Positions 25,660 to 34,366 are shown, counted from the first letter of the stretch. The stretch is 64,000 bases of DNA from Amycolatopsis nivea (GCF_004522235.1 NZ_SDLT01000005.1:186001-250000), one strand, 5' to 3'. The notes: generated from the letters alone by a model not told the origin. Program-made: numbers and translations.

Positions 25660-26977
25660 GCCGCTGTTTGTCCACTTTGCCCACTGGGGTCAGCGGCAGC
25701 TCGTCGCTGAACTCCACAGTGGACGGTACGAAGTGCTCGCCGCCGAGTTCGGCGCGGACCTGGTCGCGCAGTTCGTCAGCGGTGGTGTCTTCGGCGACCA
25801 CCACGGCGTGCAGCAGGGTTCCGTCCGGGCCCGGTGCGGGGACGACCGCGGCGGCTTTCACCTTGGGGTGGCTGAGAAGTGCGTGCTCCACTGTGGTCGA
25901 GGAGACCTTCGTGCCGTGCTCGCCGGTGACGATGACGTCGTCGATCCGGTCCTCGAGGTAGAGGTAGCCGTCCTCGTCGAAGCGGCCGAGGTCGCCGGTG
26001 CGCAGCCAGCCGTCGCCGATCGGCGGCTGTCCGTGGTAGCCGTCCATCATGGACAGTCCGCGGACGAGCACTTCGCCGTCCTCGATCCGGGCCTCCATCC
26101 CGGGCACGATGCGGCCGACGGAACCGAGGAGTTCCGGCCGGGCAAGGACTTCGTCCGCGGAGATGCTGGCGATCATCGGCGCTTCGGTGAGCCCGTAGCC
26201 CTGTCCGACGACCGGACCGAACACCTTGAGCGCCTCGGCCAACCGGCTCGGCGGCAGCGGTGCAGCGCCGAGGGAAAGCTGCTGCACGCTGGATACGTCC
26301 GTAGTGGACAGCTGTGGATGGTCGAGTACGGCGGCGAGTCGGGGAGGGGTAAGGGAAAGCGTCGTGATGCGATGACACTCCACATCGGAGAGAAGCTTCT
26401 CGGCGTTGAACTCCCGGTGCAGTACCACGGTGTTGCCGCAGCAGAGCGCGCCCAGAACGGCCACGTTGCCGGTCATGTGTGTGAGCGGCGCGGTGACGAG
26501 CGCGGTTTTGGTGCCGTCCGGTTGGAAGATGTGGGCCACGCCATCGTAGATCCCGCTGTGCCGGATCAGTTTCGGTGTGCCGGTGGTGCCGCCGCTGGGG
26601 AAAATCGCCGTGACGCTATTGGGCAAAGTGTCCGGAATAGACGGTTGTGCCGCGGCGAGTGTGTCGAGTTCGACATCGGTGAGCAAGGTCGCCCCGGTCG
26701 CCGCGAGCGCCGCCGCTCGCGCCGGACGGCTCGCGGACGCCGCGATCAGCACGACTTCCAGCCCCCGCAGCTGCGCGGCAAGCTGAGTGAGCACCACTTC
26801 CGGCCGATTGGCGGCGTCGATCGCCACCATGCCGCGTACCTCGGCAAGTCCGCTGTACAGCCGCGACAGCAGGTCTGCCGCCGCCTGGTACGTCATGGTG
26901 GTGTCGTCGTGGTGGAACAGCACAGTGTCGCCGCCGTCACGAAGTGCGGAAAGGACGCGGGACAGGAAAAAGCTCAC
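25649..26977 (-). CDS. AMP-dependent acyl-CoA synthetase/ligase-like protein
   Basis: 442 aa starting at the GTG at 26975-26977; a GTG 3 codons upstream is equally possible. It has the adenylate-forming signatures: FPSGGTTGTPKLI (P-loop, with the usual S/T-S/T-G start as PSGGTTGTPK), GYGLTEAP, GDGWLRTGDLGRFDEDGYLYLEDRIDD and the C-terminal catalytic Lys in LTPVGKVDKQRL. At about 440 aa it is shorter than typical (500-550) ligases, mostly at the N-terminus. It activates an unknown carboxylic acid. The gene overlaps the ClC gene's end by 11 bp, convergent. Confidence 0.87.
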   Translation of the reverse strand: MSFFLSRVLSALRDGGDTVLFHHDDTTMTYQAAADLLSRLYSGLAEVRGMVAIDAANRPEVVLTQLAAQLRGLEVVLIAASASRPARAAALAATGATLLTDVELDTLAAAQPSIPDTLPNSVTAIFPSGGTTGTPKLIRHSGIYDGVAHIFQPDGTKTALVTAPLTHMTGNVAVLGALCCGNTVVLHREFNAEKLLSDVECHRITTLSLTPPRLAAVLDHPQLSTTDVSSVQQLSLGAAPLPPSRLAEALKVFGPVVGQGYGLTEAPMIASISADEVLARPELLGSVGRIVPGMEARIEDGEVLVRGLSMMDGYHGQPPIGDGWLRTGDLGRFDEDGYLYLEDRIDDVIVTGEHGTKVSSTTVEHALLSHPKVKAAAVVPAPGPDGTLLHAVVVAEDTTADELRDQVRAELGGEHFVPSTVEFSDELPLTPVGKVDKQRLKR

Positions 26978-27035
26978 CCGGCACACCGTAGTCGCGTGTT
27001 GGCCGAGAACGGCGATCGCGGCTAGGTTCGTCGTC

Positions 27036-27944
27036 ATGACCGCTCCGCCCGCGATCGACGCGGACCCGAGAAGCTGGCGTCGAGCCTTCGCTGATCTGCA
27101 GGCCGGGTTGCGTGCCCGGGAACTGTGGGCGTTGCTCGCGTGGCAGGACATCAAGCAGCGCTACCGGCGTTCGTCGCTGGGGCCGTTGTGGATCACTGTC
27201 GGGATGGCAGTCACCGCGCTCGCGCTGGGCGTGGTGAACTCCGCGTTGTTCGGCACTTCCATCTCGACCCTGCTGCCGAGCATCACCACCGGGCTCATCC
27301 TGTGGAACTTCATGAACGGCTGCATCGTTGAAGGCTCGGAAACGTTCATCGCGAACGAAGGGATGATCAAGCAGCTGCCGGCTCCGGTGTCGGTGTACGC
27401 GCTGCGCACGGTGTGGCGGCAGGCGTTGTATCTGGCGCACAACCTCGTCGTGTACGTAATAGTGCTGGCGATCTTCTTCGGCAAGCTCTCGCACCCGTAT
27501 CGTTTGGTGGACAAGGGATACGCGTTGCTGCATCCCGGACTCGGCTGGGGAATGCTGCTCGCCGTGCCCGCACTGGCCCTGGTCGTGCTGAACGGTGCGT
27601 GGGTGGTGCTGCTGTTCGGCGTGGTGTCGACGAGGTTCCGCGACATCCCGCCGGTGATCCAGAGCTTCATCACGATGCTCTTCTACGCCACGCCGATCAT
27701 GTGGTCGATGGACCAGGTCCGGGCGATGAACCAGACCTCGCACGAAGGATTCGGGTCGCTCGCGGTGAATTTGCTGCAGCTCAATCCGGTTTACCACTTC
27801 GTCGAGATCGTGCGCGCGCCGCTGGTCGGGCAGCAGCAAAGCTGGACGCACTGGCTGGTCGCCGGTGTGGTGACTGTGGTCGGTTGGTCGCTGGCGATGC
27901 TGGTGCTGCGCAATTACCGGGCTCGGGTGGCTTACTGGGTTTGA
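27036..27944 (+). CDS. ABC-2 type polysaccharide export permease (Wzm/RfbD-like)
   Basis: 302 aa. An amphipathic N-terminal helix ends in LLAWQDIKQRYRRSSLGPLWIT, the signature entry of O-antigen/galactan Wzm permeases. About six membrane segments follow, with VVSTRFRDIPPVIQSFITMLFYATPIMW near the end. It resembles the mycobacterial galactan exporter subunit (Rv3783 type). The ATPase partner (Wzt) and glycosyltransferases expected beside it are missing. No ribosome site is evident, so it may be leaderless. Confidence 0.87.
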   Translation: MTAPPAIDADPRSWRRAFADLQAGLRARELWALLAWQDIKQRYRRSSLGPLWITVGMAVTALALGVVNSALFGTSISTLLPSITTGLILWNFMNGCIVEGSETFIANEGMIKQLPAPVSVYALRTVWRQALYLAHNLVVYVIVLAIFFGKLSHPYRLVDKGYALLHPGLGWGMLLAVPALALVVLNGAWVVLLFGVVSTRFRDIPPVIQSFITMLFYATPIMWSMDQVRAMNQTSHEGFGSLAVNLLQLNPVYHFVEIVRAPLVGQQQSWTHWLVAGVVTVVGWSLAMLVLRNYRARVAYWV

Positions 27945-28049
27945 TTGTCCATTGAGGACTGTCGGAGTGGTTCGTTGCGAGGAACGGCCAGGTGCCGGTA
28001 CTGGCGGCGTCCGCGGGTGCGGGCAGCAGCGAGCTGCTGCACTGTCGCC

Positions 28050-28119
28050 GGGAGCCGGGAGCCGGGAGCCGGGAGCCGGGAGCCGGGAGCCGGGAGCCGG
28101 GAGCCGGGAGCCGGGAGCC
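28050..28119 (+). repeat. Heptamer tandem array (GGGAGCC)10
   Basis: Ten exact copies of GGGAGCC occupy 28050-28119. Read on the minus strand the unit is GGCTCCC, which shares the pattern GGnnCCC with the plus-strand GGTGCCC array at 21024. It lies about 105 bp after the permease stop. Confidence 0.95.
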
Positions 28120-28186
28120 GGGACGCCCAGCTCTGCTCGGTCCTGGCCAGGCGCGGGCATGCGAACGACCCGCCGCGCACCCAAGC

Positions 28187-28486
28187 CCGCCGACTGTCGC
28201 TTTGTCCAGGCTCGCCATCTGCCGCTTTGTCGGAGCTCGCCGACTGTCGTTTGCGCGAGCCCGTCATCTGTCGCTTTGTCGGAGCCCGCCGACTGCCGCT
28301 TTGCCCGAGCCCGTCATCTATCGCTTTGCCGGAGCCCGCCAACTATCGCTCTGCCCGAGCTCACCAGCTATCGCTTTGTCTGAGTTCGCCGACTGTCGCT
28401 CTGCCGGAGCCCGCCAGCTGTCGCTCTGTCCAAGCTCGCCAGCCATCGCGTTGCCCGAGCCCGCCTCCTATCGTATTGCCCGCCAT
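28187..28486 (+). repeat. 25-bp tandem repeat array (about 12 copies)
   Basis: Units of the type CGCCGACTGTCGCTTTGTC + nGAGCC repeat every 25 bp, with alternation between GCCGACTGTCGC and GTCATCTGTCGC variants. The unit length is not a multiple of 3 and similar pseudo-peptides appear in all three frames, so I read it as non-coding. It fills most of the gap before the GH3 gene. Confidence 0.88.
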
Positions 28487-28594
28487 CCTTCCGCCTCACC
28501 GCGAACTCGTTCGCCGCGCTAACCCCCATCGGCAGCTGAGCACGCCCGCCCGCCGGGGGTTAGCGTTGTCCTAGGGCTCGCGAACGGAGGTCGC

Positions 28595-29674
28595 ATGAAG
28601 CGTCGGAAGGCATTGCTGGCTATGGCCGTGACGGTGCTCGCGATGAGCACGGTCGCCGCCACTCCCTCTGGACTCACGCCGCGGCAACTGGCCGGGCAGC
28701 GGGTGATCTACTCCTATCCTGGTCTGACGCCGCCAGCCTCGTTGCTGCAACGAATCCGCGCCGGCGAGGCAGCGGGCGTGATCTTCTTCGGCGAAAACAT
28801 CTCAAGCTCCCAGCAGATTACCAACGTGGTACGACAATTCCGGGACGCGAACGCGCAAAGCCCGGTGCACCGTCCGTTGCTGCTGATGACCGATCAGGAA
28901 GGCGGCAAGGTCCGTCGGCTGCCCGGCGAACCCGTGCTGTCGGAGAAGCAGGTAGCCCAGTCCGCGGATCCGTCTGCCGCAGCCAAAGCCGCGGGTACTG
29001 GTGCGGGCCAGAACCTCGCCGGGGTAGGTATGAACGTCAACCTCGCGCCGGTTCTGGATGTCTACCGCCAACCGGGGAATTTCATCGACAAATACGGCCG
29101 CTCTTACAGCCAGGACCCTCAGGTGGCCGGCGCACTGGGCCGGGATTTCGTCACGGCACAGCAGTCGACAGGCGTCGCCGCGACGGCCAAGCACTTCCCC
29201 GGCCTGGGCGCAGTCCCCGCCGGAAGCAACACGGACGTCGGCCCGGTGACGCTGAACGTGCCCCTGTCCGAACTGCGTGCCAAGGACGAGGCTCCCTACC
29301 ACCCAGTCGTCGACGCTGGCGTGAAGCTCGTGATGCTCTCGTGGGCTGCGTACCCAGCTCTGGACGCCTCCCGCCCCGCCGGACTCTCGCCGACGGCCGT
29401 GCAGGAACTCCGAACCAAGACAAACTTCGCCGGGGTGACCGTGACGGATGCCTTGGAAGCTGGCGCACTGAAGTCCTATGGCGGACCGGGAAACCGCGCG
29501 GTGCTGGCCGCGAAGGCGGGGATGGACCTGATCCTGGCCTCGGCCCGAGACGTGAGCCAGGGGGACGATGCCGCTTCCGCGCTGGCCGCCGGGTTGTCGG
29601 ACGGATCCCTGCCGAGCGCGGATTTCACTGCGGCGGTAGATCGGGTTTCGGCGCTTCGGGATGGGGTGAAGTGA
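28595..29674 (+). CDS. Secreted glycoside hydrolase family 3 (NagZ-like beta-N-acetylglucosaminidase)
   Basis: 359 aa with a signal peptide (MKRRKALLAMAVTVLAMSTV, cleavage near AATPS). A single TIM-barrel GH3 domain shows GVIFFGENI, LLLMTDQEGGKVRRLPG, the substrate motif KHFPG at 199-203 and the nucleophile Asp285 in VTVTDALEAGAL. In NagZ the motif continues as GHGD, supplying a His general acid. Here it reads KHFPGLGAVPAGSNTDVG, so that His is not in its usual place. The likely substrate is peptidoglycan-derived GlcNAc glycosides outside the membrane. Confidence 0.88.
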   Translation: MKRRKALLAMAVTVLAMSTVAATPSGLTPRQLAGQRVIYSYPGLTPPASLLQRIRAGEAAGVIFFGENISSSQQITNVVRQFRDANAQSPVHRPLLLMTDQEGGKVRRLPGEPVLSEKQVAQSADPSAAAKAAGTGAGQNLAGVGMNVNLAPVLDVYRQPGNFIDKYGRSYSQDPQVAGALGRDFVTAQQSTGVAATAKHFPGLGAVPAGSNTDVGPVTLNVPLSELRAKDEAPYHPVVDAGVKLVMLSWAAYPALDASRPAGLSPTAVQELRTKTNFAGVTVTDALEAGALKSYGGPGNRAVLAAKAGMDLILASARDVSQGDDAASALAAGLSDGSLPSADFTAAVDRVSALRDGVK

Positions 29675-29807
29675 GTCGTCCGCGGGTGGATGTCGCGGGA
29701 CGCGGTGAAACCGTGCGCCAGATTTTCGACACCACCCAGGAGCCGACCGCTGCGGTCAGCACGACCGTGCCGAGGACGTAGAACCCGGACGCGCCGTTCC
29801 TGAACAC
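29625..29807 (-). CDS. Possible small membrane protein
   Basis: 60 aa from a GTG at 29805-29807 with GGAGG immediately upstream. One convincing membrane segment (FYVLGTVVLTAAVGSWVVSKIW) is followed by a proline-rich tail. The frame overlaps the end of the GH3 gene by 50 bp, convergent. The next 415 bp (29808-30222) contain no gene I can support, only a short duplicated motif, TTATGCGGCnGCTGTTAGCG-like, at 30028 and 30060. Confidence 0.42.
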   Translation of the reverse strand: MFRNGASGFYVLGTVVLTAAVGSWVVSKIWRTVSPRPATSTRGRLTSPHPEAPKPDLPPQ

Positions 29808-30222
29808 GCCCTCCGACGAGATTTTTGGGTGGAGGCCTCGGCGTCGCTGCGAGTTCAGGCGCTCAGCGTCACGAGTCGCGTGTTTTCCATTCCAGCCGAC
29901 ATCCTTGTTGCGTGACGGGTCGCTCTCGATGCCAAACTCCGCGAGAGTTGCTGCCCGACGAGGTTCTTCGCACCCGGAGCGTTGCCTCCTCACGGCCCGT
30001 CCGTGTGCTTCGCTGCGAAGCCCGCCGTTATGCGGCAGCTGTTAGCGGAAGCCTCGTTGTTATGCGGCGCTGTTAGCGTCGGTAACGCAGGACCCGTCCG
30101 GCAACTCCGCGATTATCCAGCAAACAACCCCCGTTCCGGTGACACCCGGCGGTGTGGACATCGCGCTGTCCTCAGGCTGAACGGGCACCCTTGCGTGCGA
30201 CCCACCCACGACGGGAGGACGA

Positions 30223-30525
30223 ATGCAAGCTTGGTGGCTCCTGGTGGCCGTCGCCGCGGTGTTCGTGGTGCTGGCCGTAGTTTTCCTGCGCCGCGCCGCC
30301 CGGCGTCGCTCTGCCGTTCCGCCGCCGAATGCTCCGCGAACCTCCCCGCCTGACGACTCGACGCGCCGCTGGGTCTCCCCATCGGACGACGTACCCCGCC
30401 GCGCCCGCCACCGATTGGACGAGGCGCACCCCCTGGCGCGCTACCCAGTCGCCCGGCAACGCCCGATGCGGCATCCACGACCGTCGCCCCAGCAGGAATC
30501 CGCCCGGGAACGGCGAGACTCGTAG
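30223..30525 (+). CDS. Small single-span membrane protein
   Basis: 100 aa; the ATG is preceded by GGGAGG at 7 nt. An N-terminal membrane segment (WWLLVAVAAVFVVLAVVFL) is followed by RRAARRR and a long proline/arginine/serine-rich cytoplasmic tail. No family is recognised. It stands alone between the GH3 and isochorismatase genes. Confidence 0.6.
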   Translation: MQAWWLLVAVAAVFVVLAVVFLRRAARRRSAVPPPNAPRTSPPDDSTRRWVSPSDDVPRRARHRLDEAHPLARYPVARQRPMRHPRPSPQQESARERRDS

Positions 30526-30679
30526 CGCGCACGAATCCGGGGCCAGCTTGACGATGCCGAGGAGCCGCCCTCCAGATACCTGTGCCGTCGGACCACTGCG
30601 AAAGCCTCGTCCTGTGTTCATCCTTGTGGGCGAACGCCGAGGCCCAGTTTTTGTCGGTGCCCGCTGAGATGCTTCCGGC

Positions 30680-31189
30680 ATGGTTCCCGCGCTGCTTCTC
30701 ATCGACGTCCAGAACAACATGCTTCTCCCGCCCACCCCCGTACCAGATGCCGACCGAATCGTCGCCGCGATCACGCAGGTCCTGGAACGGGCGCGGGCCG
30801 CGGGCGCGCAGGTGGTGCACATCCGGAACAACGGCACCGGCGACGATCCCGACGTGCCTGGGACCTCCGGCTGGGAACTAGTGCACGAGGTCCGCCCCGG
30901 CGAGCACGTAGTCGACAAACAGACACCCGACTCCTTCGCTGACACACAGTTGGGCTCCCTGCTGCCGGAGTCGACCCCGCTGGTCGTGGTCGGAATGCAG
31001 AGCGACTTCTGCGTCCGAGCCACCGCCTTGGCCGCCCTCAACCGAGGTCATGAAGTCACGCTGGTCCAGGATGCCCACGCCACGTACGACAACGAACTCT
31101 CCGCCGCCGTGGAGAGCGCCCGCGTGAACGAGGAACTGTCCACGGCAGGCGTGAAGCTGGTCGGAAGCGAGGAGGTGGTCTTTGCCTGA
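30680..31189 (+). CDS. Isochorismatase-family cysteine hydrolase
   Basis: 169 aa. The catalytic triad is in place: Asp9 (LLLIDVQNNML), Lys80 (HVVDKQTPDSF) and Cys111 (VVVGMQSDFCVRATA), with the cis-peptide VVGMQ. The length fits the short amidase branch (nicotinamidase/N-carbamoylsarcosine type) rather than true isochorismatase. It probably hydrolyses a small amide in the cytoplasm. No linked biosynthetic genes help to name the substrate. Confidence 0.92.
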   Translation: MVPALLLIDVQNNMLLPPTPVPDADRIVAAITQVLERARAAGAQVVHIRNNGTGDDPDVPGTSGWELVHEVRPGEHVVDKQTPDSFADTQLGSLLPESTPLVVVGMQSDFCVRATALAALNRGHEVTLVQDAHATYDNELSAAVESARVNEELSTAGVKLVGSEEVVFA

Positions 31190-31318
31190 CCCTGGTGCCG
31201 TCGAGCCGACGGCGACTGTCACGTCGATCCGCCTCCGCGCGGGCGATCGATTTCATCGCTGAATCGCAGCGAAAACAGGTGTTGGACTGGGAGGTCGACG
31301 CACGCCAATACTCAGCGC

Positions 31319-32230
31319 ATGACGTCTGCGCCTGACGATCCCGCCGAGAACTCCGGCCGAAACGACGACCGGCACCTCGACGGCGACGTGTCGACGGACC
31401 GGTCCGCCGACACCGAAACCGGCCTAGTCGGTGGGGGAGACGTGGACGCCCGCGGGATCGCACCATGCGGCGCTGCCCTCGGCGCGACAGACGAGCGTGG
31501 GAGCGCACCTGAGGACGCCACCCTCGCGGCGGCGGGTGATTGCGTGGCGGCCAGCGTCAATGAGGCGACGCGTGACGTGTCGGCCGTCGGCCCGGTGGCG
31601 AGCCCCGAGTCCGCGGCGCAGGTCGAGTCGGCAGTCGGCGTCGGGCCGGTGGCGAGCCCTGAGCCCGCGGCGCACGTCGAGTCGGTGGCTGGCACCGGGC
31701 TTGCGTACCAGATCGGGTCGGTGGCTAGAGCTGGGTTTGTGGCCGAGATCGAATCTGCGGCTGGCCCCGAATCTGCGGCCGGTGCCGAATCGGTAGCTAG
31801 CGCCGGGCTTGCAGCCGACGTCGAATTGGTGGCTAGTGCCGAGCCTGCGTCCGACGGCGACTTGGTGGCCAACGTCGACCCGTCGGCTTGCGGTGAGCCG
31901 GTGGCGAGCGACCGCCGGGTGCCCAGCGCCAATCCGATGGTCGGCGTCGAGGCGGCGGTTAGCGCCGGGTCTGCGACTGACGTCGGCTCGGCGGCCAGCA
32001 TCAACCTGGCAGTCGAGGTCGAGCAGGTCGACGGAGCTACTCGGGATGTTGTCCGGTTGCTGCGGCGGTTTGGCGGGAGGGCGTTCGCGTTGGCGTTCGT
32101 TGCCGGGATTACCGGGTTGACGACCGTCGCTCTGGTGTTGGGGTTGGTTGGGTTCGCGTTGGTGCTCGCGCCGGTGCGCGGGGTCAGGCGAGGAGGTGGG
32201 CCAGCAGCGCCCGTGCCGCCGGGTTGGTGA
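31319..32230 (+). CDS. Repetitive acidic protein with C-terminal membrane segment
   Basis: 303 aa. Residues about 85-230 consist of loose 11-13-residue repeats (VASPESAAQVESAVGVGP, VASPEPAAHVESVAGTG, AGPESAAGAESVASAG). Then comes a basic stretch (VVRLLRRFGGR) and one membrane span (FALAFVAGITGLTTVALVLGLVGF). The opposite strand also has an open frame across the repeats, but only this frame ends in a believable membrane anchor. The start has no ribosome site. It may be a coat- or linker-like surface protein. Its end overlaps the LysR gene by 47 bp. Confidence 0.5.
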   Translation: MTSAPDDPAENSGRNDDRHLDGDVSTDRSADTETGLVGGGDVDARGIAPCGAALGATDERGSAPEDATLAAAGDCVAASVNEATRDVSAVGPVASPESAAQVESAVGVGPVASPEPAAHVESVAGTGLAYQIGSVARAGFVAEIESAAGPESAAGAESVASAGLAADVELVASAEPASDGDLVANVDPSACGEPVASDRRVPSANPMVGVEAAVSAGSATDVGSAASINLAVEVEQVDGATRDVVRLLRRFGGRAFALAFVAGITGLTTVALVLGLVGFALVLAPVRGVRRGGGPAAPVPPGW

Positions 32231-33041
32231 GGTTTGCCGAGCGGCCGGTCAGGTAGATCGTGCGGGACAGCGTTGGCTGGGTGAGGTGGGCGAACGGCAG
32301 CCCGGACCGGGCGGCGACCTGCTCTGGGACCACGGTGACGCCTAGGCCGGCCGCGACCAGGTCGATCAGCAGGGGGACGTTTGTCGCCTCGCAGACCTGA
32401 TCGCGGCGGACACCGGCCTCGGTGAAAGCTCGGTCAACCAGGGCTTGCAGGCCGCTGCCGGTGAAATCTACGAAAGGTTCGCCGTCCAGTTCCGCGAGCC
32501 GGACTCGGCGGCGCGGCGACAGGCGGTGTCCGGGGTGGGTGAGCAGGACCAGGTTCTGCTGCCAGCTGGCGAATTCGGCCAGCTCCTCCGGCAGCGGACC
32601 GCCCACATAGGACAGATCCAGTTCGCCGTCGGACACTGCTGCGGTCAGCCCGGGGATGGTGCCTTCCCGGACGCGCAGCCGGATTCCCGGGTAGCGGACG
32701 CGGAATTCGCCCAGCTTCGCGGGCAGGTCGATGACGGTCAGGGTCTGGATGGTCCCGATCGACACCCGGCCGCGCGCGAGGCCGGTCACGGCGGCTACCT
32801 CGCCTCGGGCGGAGTCGACGTCCGCGGCAATTTGGCGGGCCAGCGGCAGCAGGGCCTCGCCCGCGGGGGTGAGGGTGACCCGGCGCGTGGTGCGGTCGAA
32901 CAGTTCCGCGCCGAGGTCGGCTTCGAGCTTCCGGATGGACGCGCTGAGCGCGGACTGCACGACGTGCACGTCCTGGGCGGCGCGGGTGAAGTTGCCGTGC
33001 CGGACTACCGCCAGGAAGTGTTCGACCTGCCTCAGTTCCAC
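32184..33041 (-). CDS. LysR-family transcriptional regulator
   Basis: 285 aa starting at the GTG at 33039-33041 (VELRQVEHFLAVVRHG) with GGAGGCG upstream. The winged helix is canonical: NFTRAAQDVHVVQSALSASIRKLEADLGAELFDRTTRRVTLTPAG. The periplasmic-binding-like effector domain follows (VSIGTIQTLTVIDLPAKLGEF ... GLGVTVVPEQVAA). LysR regulators usually control a divergent gene. Here the upstream 570 bp holds no divergent gene except the distant co-directional SDR, so its target is uncertain. Confidence 0.92.
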   Translation of the reverse strand: MELRQVEHFLAVVRHGNFTRAAQDVHVVQSALSASIRKLEADLGAELFDRTTRRVTLTPAGEALLPLARQIAADVDSARGEVAAVTGLARGRVSIGTIQTLTVIDLPAKLGEFRVRYPGIRLRVREGTIPGLTAAVSDGELDLSYVGGPLPEELAEFASWQQNLVLLTHPGHRLSPRRRVRLAELDGEPFVDFTGSGLQALVDRAFTEAGVRRDQVCEATNVPLLIDLVAAGLGVTVVPEQVAARSGLPFAHLTQPTLSRTIYLTGRSANLTNPAARALLAHLLA

Positions 33042-33159
33042 CGGCTTCGCCTCCGTCTCGCCACCCCGGGGGTGGTCCGGTGAACGTACCGCGCGGGCCG
33101 GTCGGTGACGGCCGGTTGAGGCAGATGCGGGGATCACGGCAGCGGAGTTCGATGGTGGG

Positions 33160-33370
33160 CAGGGGTGGGTGCGAAGGGCTCGGCTGGAGGACTGGAGGAA
33201 CTGGTGCGAGGCGGAGGAAGGCAGGAGGCGTTGCGGGAGGCGGATGAGTGGCGTGAGGCGGAGGAGCAGCGGGAGAAGGTGATGCGAGGCGGTGGGACGA
33301 GGTGGCGTGAGGCGGAGGGGCTGCGGGAGGAGGCGGGTGTCGGAGGGCGAGGCCAGCGATGACCTGTGGG
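33160..33370 (+). other. Purine-rich strand-asymmetric segment
   Basis: Within the 33042-33613 gap the plus strand is almost all purine with repeated GAGGCGGA, GCGGGAGG and GTGAGGCGGAGG. Many G-runs are present, giving G-quadruplex potential. A short charged open frame covers it, but low complexity makes it unlikely to be a gene. Nothing else supportable lies in this gap. Confidence 0.5.
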
Positions 33371-33613
33371 CGAATCGGGGCCGTTTCGGAGCGGGCGTGA
33401 TCGGCCGCTGGGATCGGCGCGAGGCGGAGGGGTCGGAAGGTCCTGAGCGCCGGTTGGGCGAGGGACAAGCGGTGGTCAGAGGGCGGGTCGGGGAAGCCCA
33501 GGCCGAAACAGGAGTCGGTGCGAGACAGCGGCTAGGCGGCGGCACGATGTCACCTTCACGGCGCTGGGACTCCCGCCGCCTCCCTCAGGAGCCCCAGCGT
33601 CCAAAACAGCCGC

Positions 33614-34366
33614 CTACTGGGCCGTATAACCCCCGTCAGCCAGGATTTCCACTCCGGTTACATACGAGGACTCTGCCGAGGCCAGGAACAGGATCACGTC
33701 AGCGACCTCCTGCACCTCCCCAGTCCGTCCCATCGGCACGCCCTCGACCTGCTTCGCCCGCCACACCGGATCCGTCGAGCCGCGGGACGTTCGCATCGGG
33801 GGCAGCAAACCGGGGGCTACCGCGTTGACCCGGATGCCCTCGGCCGCATAGTGGACGGCTGCGGTGGTGGTCATCGACTTGATCGCGCCTTTCGAGGCGG
33901 CGTATCCCAGATGCACGCCGACTTGTCCGATGGACGCCGAGATCGAGGTCAGGTTCACGATTGAACCTCCGCCTCGGCCGGACATCGCCGCGGCGCCGTG
34001 TTTGATGCCCAGGAACACTCCGCGGGCGTTGACTTGCAGCAGGCGGTCGTAGAACGCCGTGCTGGTCAGGTCGGGGTCGAAGGTGCCGCTGATGCCGGCG
34101 TTGTTGACCAGCACGTCGAGGCGTCCGTGCTGGGCCAGGACGGCGGCGATGGCGGTGGTCCAGGAAGTTTCGTCGGTGACGTCCAGGCGGCGGTATTCGG
34201 CCTGGCCGCCGTTGGCGCGGATCTCTTCGGCCACGGCGGTGCCGTCAGCGTCTTCGACGTCGGTGACGACGACCGTCGCGCCTTCGCGGGCGAAGGTCAG
34301 GGCTGCTGCCTTGCCCATGCCGCTCGAAGCGCCGGTGATCAGGGCGATCTTGTCCGCCAATCGCAT
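33614..34366 (-). CDS. Short-chain dehydrogenase/reductase
   Basis: 250 aa, the classical SDR length. TGASSGMG (11-18) binds NAD(P), VTDVEDADG suggests NAD preference (Asp after the second strand), VNNAGISG (88-95) and the catalytic Ser141-143 / Tyr155 / Lys159 (YAASK) are complete. The C-terminal ADGGYTAQ is typical of cyclopentanol/3-alpha-hydroxysteroid-like dehydrogenases. It oxidises or reduces an unknown secondary alcohol. A small gene of the same direction lies 60 bp upstream. Confidence 0.93.
   Translation of the reverse strand: MRLADKIALITGASSGMGKAAALTFAREGATVVVTDVEDADGTAVAEEIRANGGQAEYRRLDVTDETSWTTAIAAVLAQHGRLDVLVNNAGISGTFDPDLTSTAFYDRLLQVNARGVFLGIKHGAAAMSGRGGGSIVNLTSISASIGQVGVHLGYAASKGAIKSMTTTAAVHYAAEGIRVNAVAPGLLPPMRTSRGSTDPVWRAKQVEGVPMGRTGEVQEVADVILFLASAESSYVTGVEILADGGYTAQ

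Noticed and set aside
28187-28486. Possible CRISPR array
   Set aside because: The units are contiguous 25-bp repeats without unique spacers, and no cas genes are present.
33165-33362. 65-codon charged frame in the purine-rich patch
   Set aside because: It is low-complexity Glu/Arg/Gly sequence made by GAGGCGGA repeats, with no homology-like features.
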